A stretch of 64,000 bases of DNA from Lottia gigantea (Eukaryota; Mollusca; Gastropoda; Lottiidae). The notes under the pieces were generated by a model. The model was not told where the DNA came from. It ran no database searches and saw only the letters and a program-made list of their open reading frames with translations. The DNA lies in NCBI RefSeq assembly GCF_000327385.1, contig NW_008708986.1:3272247-3336246 (forward strand), read 5' to 3'. Position 1 is the stretch's first letter. Each line of letters begins with the position of its first letter. Of this stretch, positions 22,397-31,217 are shown piece by piece. A program made the position numbers and the translations under genes.

Positions 22397-22703
22397 TTTG
22401 ACGTGCGTTTGTTTACATCCGTGTTGCTAGCCACTCATAGGTGTTTGTGCGCATGCGCGAGCAGGGGGCGGTACGTTATCGTGAAAAGGCCTATACACCA
22501 CTTATTGTTGGATCCATTTAAAGGTACTGTGTATCCAAAAATAGAAGAAAAACGCAAAAAAATCGACAAGTAAATCTGATATGTCCCTTTATAATTCCTG
22601 GTATAAAATCTGCTATAATCTAGTTTCACCAAATAATGTAATGTTAAAATAAACCTGATATAATCCATTAAAACAGTAAAAGTCATATATAAAAACATTT
22701 GAT
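22397..22703. other. Divergent upstream region between the THAP gene and a hypothetical ORF
   Basis: It contains a GC-rich patch (GCGCATGCGCGAGCAGGGGG) at about 22449-22468 resembling an NRF1-type GCGCATGCGC site, then AT-rich sequence. It is probably the promoter region of the THAP transposase. No coding content recognised. Confidence 0.3.
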
Positions 22704-23033
22704 TTGAGTTTGAAAATGGCGCGATCAAAACTTTTAAACAAAGGAAAATCCGTTTCACTTGACTGCACTCTGGAGCGAGTGTCTATCGACGGTCCTGTTC
22801 AACGTCACTTTACAAACTTTTCTACATTTCACACACGACTTTCTTTAGTAGGATCAAAGGCACAGACAGTACTGAAAGCAGATGGATGCCAAGAGGCCCG
22901 GGATAAAACTTTGAAAATGCTCAGTTATAATTTCATTTTGTACGAAAATGTAGTAGGTTCACAAAAGGCTCAAAATTCGGCGACTATAAAATACATTGGC
23001 GAGGGCATAATCAGATGGAATAGTGCATACTAA
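22704..23033 (+). CDS. Hypothetical ORF, 106-110 aa, unrecognised
   Basis: Two possible starts, 22704 and the better-placed ATGGCG at 22716, give a basic protein with KSVSLDCTLERVSIDG, FHTRLSLVG and a C-terminal KYIGEGIIRW. I recognise no domain. Its balanced amino-acid composition, unlike the surrounding AT-biased frames, is the only positive sign. It is divergent from the THAP gene and could be another transposon product or chance. Confidence 0.25.
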   Translation: MSLKMARSKLLNKGKSVSLDCTLERVSIDGPVQRHFTNFSTFHTRLSLVGSKAQTVLKADGCQEARDKTLKMLSYNFILYENVVGSQKAQNSATIKYIGEGIIRWNSAY

Positions 23034-23299
23034 CTATGCTATTCAGCAGTGGCTTCAAAGGGTGGTGGATAGGTCGTGGTGGTGATCGTGGTGAGGGTTG
23101 GGGCGGTGGTGTTGGGTTGAATAGAATTTTTTTACATTAAAGAAATGTATTAATATCGAATTGATACTCTTTCAATTTCAAATTACATAAAAGCAGGATT
23201 TTCAAAATATTTCCCCTGAGTACAATTCTAAAAAAGATTTGGTGGTGGCTCCTCTCAGGGTGACTTCAAAACCACATTGTACTCATTCCAGATTATTTT
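23034..23299. other. No gene seen; GT-rich patch
   Basis: A GGTGGT-rich stretch near 23055-23115 and AT-rich sequence. Nothing recognised. Confidence 0.3.
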
Positions 23300-24010
23300 C
23301 CCATTTTGGTTGTTTGGTCGCTAACCACAAATACAGAACGCGATAAATTCCCAGTCTTTTTATATGATAAAAGTGCATATGATCGGTTGGTAGCCTATCT
23401 TTCTAAAAGTGACAAACCATTACATTTAATTTTAAATGTCCCGCGTCGTAATGATTTTGTAAATTTTAAAACAATAGTCAACCAACCAAGTTCACACCCT
23501 ATCCTGCTGGTTCTCAACCCGAAAACATCTATATCTGTATTTAATCAGATCGTTTGTAGTTGATACCTTTTCTAATCGTACACTCTGTTTAAAGGAATAT
23601 TACCTGTTAGAATGGACATACAATTTAAACTCTCAAACTTAGTCAACAAGTGTATATATTCATCAGATGGACTTACCAGGAGTCATAACTCAAGAATAGA
23701 ATTTCTATACAAGACGATATATCCATTAAACTATATAATTATTGGAACACGCTTTTAAGCATGTTTCAAAAGTACTTAGTTTAATATATAATGAATTATT
23801 ACCATTATTACCAAAGTTATATAATATCTTATATTCATAACTCTATGATTATTATGTTGGATGGATTAATTGGATTATAGAGGAATTCTGTTGTATATAA
23901 CTATAGTTACCAAAAAAAGTCCACTCACTTATGAACACAGACTCATTTTGGCCAAATTTAAAATTTCAATTTATCTTTTAAGTATAAGAAATGGTGTCTT
24001 CCTACATTTA
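23300..24010. repeat. Duplicated flank plus nearly full foldback MITE
   Basis: 23300-23560 matches 27600-27840 (TTCCCAGTCTTTTTATATGA, CACACCCTATCC, CTGGTTCTCAA). The left foldback arm runs 23575-23770. The right arm runs about 23840-24000 (GAATTCTGTTGTATATAACT, AAGTCCACTCA, TTGGCCAAATTT, TTTTAAG), more diverged. The open frames at 23306-23563 and 23870-24079 are in repeat sequence and not supported. Confidence 0.6.
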
Positions 24011-24099
24011 AAGTTTTTAAAACGCAAAGGCAAAATTGAGATTTTTATTCTACAACTTCAACTATATGTATGTGTTTGACGGCCGTGTCCTTTTCTTAC

Positions 24100-25422
24100 A
24101 TTTCTACAGCAGCAGCTTCTGAGTAACGCACCCTGATATTATTGATTGGTTCTATTTCAGAAAATACTTTGGAGAGTATGAAACATGTACCACTCCAATA
24201 CACCACCGACATACAGGGCGGATCATCTTGTTGAAGGCATGCGAGTTGACAATCTTCTTCACCCGCTTTAAAAAATATTTCGATCACAGACTTCAAATAG
24301 AAACAATTATTGGTACAGCTGATATAGTAACTTATGAAATTACAATCTTCGTCTTCTTCACATCTTCTTTCACACTCGCTTCTATTGGGTGTTTGCACGC
24401 TTGTTTCTACAGATGCATGCCAAACAGCTGGTGTTATTGCAGCGCCTGGCAAATCTCGTGTTATTTCTCTATTATTGCACACCAAACCTGCAAATAGTAA
24501 TCATATTTATCAATCAAACGACAATCAAACCTTTTCTGGCATTATAAAGTCGCAGATCTTGAGATTTCACTGAAGTAAAAAACGCGCAAGACGGACTTCG
24601 AGGAGGCTTGTTCGATGGTTTTCCAAACATTGCGCAAACGGGGATACTCTAGAAGGTTCTTGAGAGGTATAAAAAGCTCAACAGTTGCTGAAATCTCTGC
24701 TAAAAATAATTCGATTCTTTTGCCAATACCAAATTCTTCAGTTTATCCTTGTAACAACCCTCGCAGTCAAACCTGTCCCTTCATTTTACCAACAAATTCT
24801 TTCCGAAATAGACGCACAGATTCCATATTTCAAGTAAACGAAAAACTCAGTTCCAATAGCAAAAATATCATTTATCTCATTTCTTGCACAAAATGTGACG
24901 AACAATACGTTGGGGAGACAAAAAAGGGTCCGTTTCAATCATCATAAGTCTGACATCAACAAAAATTTATAAAACCGTTTCAAAATACTGCAATCAACCC
25001 GATCACCAACCTGAAAATTATTCCCATTGAACAGATATACAAACAACCTGGCATTGATACACAGAAAATTCAACTCATTCGCGAAAATTATTAGGTAAAT
25101 AAATTACAAACCATGCATCCTTTAGGAATGAACATCCAAGTTGATTTCCAAATTATACCTTTTGTTATTCAGTACAACAACACAGCTGGTCAAGTTCCCC
25201 GTCTTTACAAAGAATTGCAGGAAAAATTTCCAACAGTCATTACAAAGTCTGCAAAGGTCTATTTTACTCTGGACAAAGAAAAAGCCAGTCGATCGGATTG
25301 GAAAATAATCTGAGGCACCGATAGTGTTAATTTAGGTTTAATATAAAGATATAATAAAACATCTTACCGTTGGAGACTCCTCCCAGAAACAAGCAGTAAG
25401 CAAATATCACTTTACAAATCAT
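24100..25422 (-). CDS. Secreted or membrane PAN/apple-like protein, signal-peptide exon and cysteine-rich exon (partial)
   Basis: Exon 1 (25422-25368) starts at an ATG in good context and encodes a signal peptide, MICKVIFAYCLFLGGVSN, ending at a G|GTAAGA donor. Exon 2 (24487-24100) opens after TTTGCAG. The split codon rejoins as Gly, giving NGLVCNNREITRDLPG, then two cysteine modules: SECERRCEEDEDCNFISYYI-SC-NNCFYLKS and EEDCQLACLQQ … CMSVVYWSGTCFILSK. The spacing fits tandem PAN/apple-type domains (extracellular binding modules held by disulphides). A GTAAGA donor at 24099-24094 ends exon 2 in phase 2, so more exons follow; the protein is incomplete here. A membrane-anchor exon from the same gene family lies at 8515-8840 and, damaged, at 27183-27400. 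A PLE fragment occupies the intron. Ligand unknown. Confidence 0.65.
24526..25313 (+). mobile_element. Penelope-like element fragment (RT end plus GIY-YIG)
   Basis: Plus-strand translation gives GIIKSQILRFH, then MVFQTLRKRGYSRRFLRGIK, CNNPRSQTCPFILPTNSF, and the GIY-YIG start IIYLISCTKCDEQYVGETK. A C-terminal LGMNIQVDFQIIPFVIQYN matches the end of the PLE at 3745-5320. Catalytic RT blocks are missing and the frame changes in the nuclease, so it is a 5'-truncated dead copy. It sits antisense in the first intron of the apple-like gene, and the corresponding intron fragment at 6700 lacks it. Confidence 0.85.
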
Positions 25423-25611
25423 GGTAATAATTTTTGTAGTGTTGCTTAAAAAAAAATCGGAAGATAAATAGAACTTATAAATTATAAAATATAGGCTCGC
25501 ATCTTCTATGATATGGTATCTTACGTACGAGATGCGTTCAAGAATCAAAAAGTTCATACAATATAATACTCTTATAACAATTGGATGAGAACTGCTAACA
25601 AAATATGTCAA
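25423..25611. other. Probable upstream region of the apple-like gene
   Basis: AT-rich sequence directly 5' of the signal-peptide exon on the minus strand. No TATA box or other element identified with confidence. Confidence 0.25.
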
Positions 25612-26218
25612 CATTTCAATTTCGATGAATACAATGATAAATAATTAAAAGTAATTTAAACTATATTTACCAAAGACTGGAAATATGATGATTTTACTCC
25701 AACACTGTGTAGTTTCATTTCATAATAAACTAATTTAAATGGCAAAAAGCGTCATAGGCGGCAGTTCGTTGAGCTATTGTACATCATTTATTGATTTAAT
25801 TTTTATTTACAATATAATTAGTTTTTTCATTATATACCATTTCATATCAAGGGTATGAGCGAAACTTATGAGTTATATCAAACATTTCATCGAAAATAAG
25901 CAACTGCGCAATTGACAAGATTTTCGTAAGATTCCGACAGCTCACGTCATCAAATCTGAGAGATGGTGGAAACAACGTGCAATTCTGCGGTCGGTAGTAT
26001 GATTGGTTCGACTAAATCAAGCGATTGATCAGATTCTCCGAGATGCCGGCGGTTGTCAGTAGTTGTCGCCTAAAATCCAGGCAGTTGATCCCAATTCTGC
26101 AAGGATAGCCTCACCCCCACAAAGACTGACTGAAAACATGCAGGCCCAGGTCGCATGCGGTCAAAGACATACTAACGTGCGAAGTCGACAGATAATTTCT
26201 AGACTGCTAATAAATATA

Positions 26219-26952
26219 CAGTCAAGTAACCTAATTTCGTGCTAACCTATTTTTCGTGCATTTCCGAAAATGATTAATAATTTACATGTGCAACCTCGCG
26301 TGACCTCCGCATTTGGTTGTTTTGATAAACATGGGTTATGTCTACAATATCAGCTAGTAGAATGAATCCAGTAGTTTCAAGCAATAATTAATGCTTTGAC
26401 AAATACAAAATGGCGGATTTCAGTTATTACCAAACGTCACTATTTTTTATCGGCCGAATTTCCTTATAATCGGTAATCGGAATTCCAAGTGTCGTCTGCT
26501 AGACTGTAGTCCAGCGAATGAAGTCACGTGATCAACAAGCTGATTCCGTGTCAGCAGAAAATTTCTATGGAACACATAGTCACTATTTTTTTTTAAATCA
26601 TGGTTCATTGAAGGAATTATCACTAGGTATAATGAATTGATATTAAAGATAAATACTAAGAGAAGTTATATATACCACCGGGTACCCAAACAACGTGTTT
26701 TTCTCGATTTATTTATAGATCAAACATTGTACACGAAAATAGATAACGCATTTTGCCGCCGTTGCCGAGTTGGTTGCTCATGGAATATGTGTCAAAGTGA
26801 AGGATTCATAAAGAAAATCGAAACAAACCAATTTTAATTATTTTGTAGAATATCTGAGAAAACATCTAAGACATAAAAAAAAAATTCTTTTTTTAACTTT
26901 GACGAAATTCGGTGTTGAATCCTTATATGCACGAAAATAGGTTACGCCACTG
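26219..26952 (+). mobile_element. Tc1/mariner-type MITE, 734 bp, TA target duplication
   Basis: It starts CAGTCAAGTAACCTAATTTC and ends with the complement of CAGTGGCGTAACCTATTTTC, flanked by TA at 26217-26218 and 26953-26954. It is the same element as 12175-12991 in opposite orientation. The empty site is seen in copy A near 8130, which supports insertion after duplication. No transposase encoded. Confidence 0.85.
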
Positions 26953-27182
26953 TACTGTGGTAAATAATACCCTTGTTATGTACCACTGTCATTACTTTTG
27001 TCTGTACACTTTTCATTTAATTTAATTCAGACGATCTGGACGTCTTGTTAAAAATCTAAACAGTATTACAATAAGTTGTAATGGAGTTGGGAAGGTATGG
27101 ATTAAAATCGTATTTCTCAACATAAAATTTGATCGGCAGATGTCACAGATTTTAATTCCATCACACTGCTTGCATGACTGCT

Positions 27183-27400
27183 CTAGCCTTCGATTGAATT
27201 ACTACTCTCTGTTTCAAAATCTTCACCGGATCCTGAAACACCACTGATTCCAGGTCGACGTCTGAACAGTCTTTCTTTCATATGATTAAACTGTTTCTGT
27301 TGATGTCTGATAAATTCTCTATAAATAAGATATAACAATCCCAAGATAAGACCGGATATTATAACCACACTGAACACAATGAGTATTGAAACGACATCAA
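27183..27400 (-). pseudogene. Damaged copy of the membrane-anchor exon
   Basis: It encodes the same helix (ILIVFSVVIISGLILGLL) and RLFRRRPGISGVSGSGED tail as 8515-8840. The upstream part of the exon with its acceptor is deleted (the join is at about 27385), and extra bases near 27180 end the reading early at NSIEG. It cannot be spliced in as in copy A. Confidence 0.75.
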
Positions 27401-27599
27401 ATTGTTGACTTCGCACCCAGAGGAACAACAGCAAAGACCTTAAATAGTGGTTTCAGCAAAATCAGTTCAGTAGCTATTATACCACCAATCGCGGCTGAAG
27501 GAATCCAGTCTTCATACTGCTGAAAAATCACTTCAGAGTCTTGCATTTATAACATTCTAGATTCGCAATAAGATCTGCATAACACAGCGGTTGAATTTT

Positions 27600-28692
27600 G
27601 GCTGTTTGGATGATCTTTTTTATTGAACGCTTACCACAAATATAAAACGTGGTAAATTTCCAGTCTTTTTATATGAATAAGGTGGATGTAGCCTATCTTT
27701 CTTAAAATGGCATTTAATTTTGTCGTAATGGTTTGGTAAATTTTTTAAACAATAGGCAACCAACCAGGTTCACACCCTATCCCGCTGGTTCTCAATCCGA
27801 AAACATCTTTATCTGTATGTAATCAGTTCGTTGGTAGTTAATGCCTTTTCTATATCGTACACTCTGTTTAAAGAAATATTACCTGTTAGAATGGACATAC
27901 AATTTAAACTCTCAAACTTAGTCAACAAGTATTTATATTCTTCAGTTGGACTTACCAGGAGACATAACTAAAGAATAGAATTTCTATACAAGACGATATA
28001 TCCATTAAACTAAATAATTATTGGAACACGCTTCTTAGCATGTTTCGAAATTACTTAATTTAATGAATTATTTCTATGGAGTTATATGTAAAGGATAAAC
28101 TCCGTGGAGGCCGATTAGGGCGACGACTTCATAGGGTGTATTTGATTGGAGCTCGGGTTAGACTCGAGTCACGCGAGTCACAACTGAACTGTAATATTTC
28201 TTGGAGTTGAGACTCGTGTGACGTAATATTTGACCTAGTTTGAAGCTCGGGTCCGACACTCACTATTTGGAAAATCAAACACGAGTTAACATAGTAGCAT
28301 GGAATGTCTATATATGGTTAAAAGTCCCGCCATATTGCCTTAACTCGATCAAATTCGATTGCGACCCTCACTCGGCATGCGCATTGTATATAATTACGTC
28401 ATTTCTCCATCAACTTTAGCTCGACCACAGAGGTTCAATCGAAGTCACCCAAGGAGGTCAAAACTATTGGCGTGTTAGAGGAGTTTATCCTACTTAAACC
28501 TAATTTCGACTATTGGCGCCCTATATAGCTGCACGTGGATCGTTCACGTATCTTACTATTGGCGTCCTAGATAGCTATCTCACGTGCATCGTGAACTTAC
28601 TTAACTATTGGCGTCATATAAAAGCCCACACACACGTTCGAATTTTAATCGACTGACAACAAATTATGTCGGATCAGACGACCTTTTCCTCA
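27600..28692 (+). repeat. Second copy of foldback arm plus Crypton promoter and start, cut by a gap
   Basis: 27600-27840 matches 23300-23560. 27840-28075 is the foldback left arm, and 28076-28692 repeats 291-910, including the CCAAT/E-box units, the TATA box and the ATG (28666). After ATGTCGGAT one T is missing relative to the first copy, which shifts the frame at codon 4. The element then disappears into the N gap. Confidence 0.8.
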
Positions 28693-28742
28693 NNNNNNNN
28701 NNNNNNNNNNNNNNNNNNNNNNNNNNNNNNNNNNNNNNNNNN
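28693..28742. other. Assembly gap (50 N)
   Basis: Unknown bases; true size unknown. It lies between the Crypton start and a palindrome array, which may be why assembly failed. Confidence 0.95.
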
Positions 28743-29010
28743 TAATTAATTCGTTTAAACGAAATAATTAATTCGTTTAAACGAAATAATTATTTCGTTT
28801 TAACGAAATACACTATGTTTATTTCGTTTAGACGAATTAATTTTTTCGTCTATTTCGTTTAAACGAAATAATTAACCCATCTTTTTATTTCGTTTAAACG
28901 AATTAATTATTTCGTTTAAACGAATTAGTTATTTCGTTTAAACGAATTAATTATTTCGTTTAAACGAAATAAACATAGGGTATTTCGTTTAAACGAAATA
29001 ATAAATAAAT
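28743..29010. repeat. Array of GTTTAAAC-centred palindromes
   Basis: About ten copies of ATTTCGTTTAAACGAAAT or close variants ending AATT are packed into 268 bp, separated by TAATTA-type spacers. The array is itself an inverted repeat: CACTATGTTTATTTCG near 28811 is mirrored by CGAAATAAACATAGGG near 28965. It could form large cruciforms. No coding sequence. Confidence 0.85.
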
Positions 29011-29039
29011 ATGTTTACAATTGCGCCTTAGGGGCTCCG

Positions 29040-29290
29040 TATCGATGAATACAATGATAAATAATTAAAAATTATTTAAACTATATTTACCAAAGACTGG
29101 AATTATGATGATTTTACTCAAACACTGTGTAGTTTCATTTCAAATTTTCATCTTATTTATATCGTTTGAATATTAATTTGAATCGTTTCCTTATTTCCTA
29201 TTTTTATAGAATAATTATTATATTTCATGTAGGCCTATCAAGTTGCTATATTTGTATAAACTAATTCAAATTGCAAAAAGTGTCATTATC
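29040..29290. repeat. Third partial copy (copy C) of the duplicated segment
   Basis: 29040-29150 matches 25620-25725 (ATGAATACAATGATAAATAA, TTTACCAAAGACTGGAA, CACTGTGTAGTTTCATTTCA). 29255-29285 resembles 25730-25760. Beyond this similarity ends. Confidence 0.65.
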
Positions 29291-30930
29291 AATTGACTTT
29301 ACATGGTGCCATCTCATTAAAATGCAGTTTCGTTTCGTGATTTTATTTATTTGTTTATTTCAGCTCGTCATCCATGATTTGACAAAAACTTTAACCAACG
29401 CATCTTTTGGGTCATTCAATATCCAGTGCATTTGCCACACTACCGACGGAAAATCAAGGGGAACCCAATTCTTCAAGAGGGCACCAAAACATTTGTCAAC
29501 AAATGTCTGCAATTTGCGCAGGAGTGCCCCCTCTTGTTATGATTTTAGATATTCAAAATGTTATAAAAACAATATTGAATCATATTTCTCTTCTTGACTT
29601 CAAAAGGTGAACATACACAGATAAGTTGTGATAACGTCCTTTTTTTTAATTCCTGTACTTTCATTCTTGACAATTTTCTTGGCGGTCTGTGCTGCTCAAT
29701 TAAATAGCATATTTTGGAAACTAAATTCATTTTAAGGTGCCAATTAACATACATTCTATTAGCTGACTCGTGTAGATTGTAATTTTGTTTTTGTCGTTAT
29801 AGTATATCCAGGAGTATTTATTGCCTTGTTGTTTTTACCATCATAAATTTCATTGAAGACTTGATCGTCGTTTTCGTCACTTTAATATTCTCACGCATGC
29901 AGGTGAAGGCTACATGATTTTGGTACGCTGTGAGCAGAACTTTTGAGTGTTTCAGCAGTATTTCCAAAGATAAAGTCAGCCCCCTTTTATCTTAGGATGG
30001 GATCCGAGAGCTTGCCCCCAGTAAGTGAGAATTAAGCCCCAGCAGAATTTCTACAGTACAGCAGAGATGGATTAATTTGGAGTATCTGTGTACAAAATCA
30101 GAAAGACGAACGTTTCGATTGGGTTTTGGCACCTTAAAATCGTAAGGAATGAATTCCCGGGGCTTCTAATTTTTCAAATTTTCAGAGGGAAGGGCCCAAA
30201 CTCACAGCTTGTAGAAGTCGTGGTGCTTTGTGTTAAGCACAAAGTCAGGGCCCCATCACAAATTTACTCCTGGCGATGGAGCCGGGTAAAGCCGTTTTCT
30301 GTTTTTGTTATTTATCAAATATACAGTTGCATCTACTGTATCTTTTATTTTCAACTACCACTTACCGACGTTGCATACCTGGATCCCCACTTCATTAATC
30401 AATTTTATTTCGTTATAATCCTGATACATTTCCCCCTCTAACCTCATTATATTAGGTGAGGGGGGTGAGCAGGGCCACAAAATCTAGACCCAGCGACACC
30501 AACCATCCACTCTCCCTCTTTCTTAAGAAAGTGTCCGTTAGAGCACCAGGCAGGAGGTGCTAAGGCTGTAGTCAGGGATATGGACCAAATTTTGTATATA
30601 GGTAGGGGTAGTACCTAAACACTTAAATATATAATACCAGACTGCATGATCATCCATTTCTACATGTTTTAGAGAATGTTATCCTCTCACTACATGGCAA
30701 GTTTGGAATAGATTGCTCAACTGACACCTGAAAACTGACGAGATACAAAACACAACGTGAAAATCATTATTTTTTATAATATGTTAGGTTTAACACCTTG
30801 AAGCACTCTCTTTGCAGGGGTGAGCAAGAAAGTATTGAGCTGCTTATGATTCTCTACCCCCCTACTATCAACATCAAAAATAAAATTTGTGGGAATGCAT
30901 AAAAAGAGGACGGTAGAAAGAAATGAATAT
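29291..30930. other. No supported gene
   Basis: The plus-strand frames 29271-29610 and 30088-30441 show no recognisable domain and have repeat-like composition. Nothing else identified in this 1.6 kb. Confidence 0.3.
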
Positions 30931-30938
30931 CATGACTA

Positions 30939-31140
30939 ATCGGGTGGTCCATAAAAAAAACGATAACTCTTTTCATTTCTGGATTATTCATCGGGTATCG
31001 AAGCTAAGACCGTAATATTTTGACCTCATAATCATAGATATATTAGACATCTTTTCACAAAAAAGTAAAATTCCATGTCAGAATACTTTGTGCATAATCC
31101 TGATATGAAAAGTGTTATCGTTTTTTTAGAACCACCCGAT
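30939..31140. mobile_element. MITE with about 37-bp terminal inverted repeats
   Basis: The left end ATCGGGTGG … AAAAACGATAAC … CTTTTCAT is mirrored almost perfectly by the right end ATGAAAAG … GTTATCGTTTTT … CCACCCGAT. Length about 202 bp, no coding content. Flanks are TAA and TAT; a target duplication is not resolved. Confidence 0.75.
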
Positions 31141-31217
31141 ATAATATCAAGCAGAGATTTTTTCAACTAGATACAATTCATTGACATTAAATCCGTGAAT
31201 ATCACATCGCCATCAAT

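Larger units (their letters stand above)
25612..27465. repeat. Segmental duplicate (copy B) of 7640-8970
   Basis: It aligns by eye with 7640-8970 through most of its length. Copy B differs by a mariner-type MITE at 26219-26952, by having one rather than two 149-bp units, and by loss of about 115 bp including the splice acceptor of the membrane-anchor exon. A third partial copy of its start lies at 29040-29290. Confidence 0.75.

Noticed and set aside
29271-29610. Overlapping plus-strand frames with a hydrophobic start
   Set aside because: The start looks like a signal peptide, but the sequence is part of duplicated intron-like DNA and shows no domain or splice logic.
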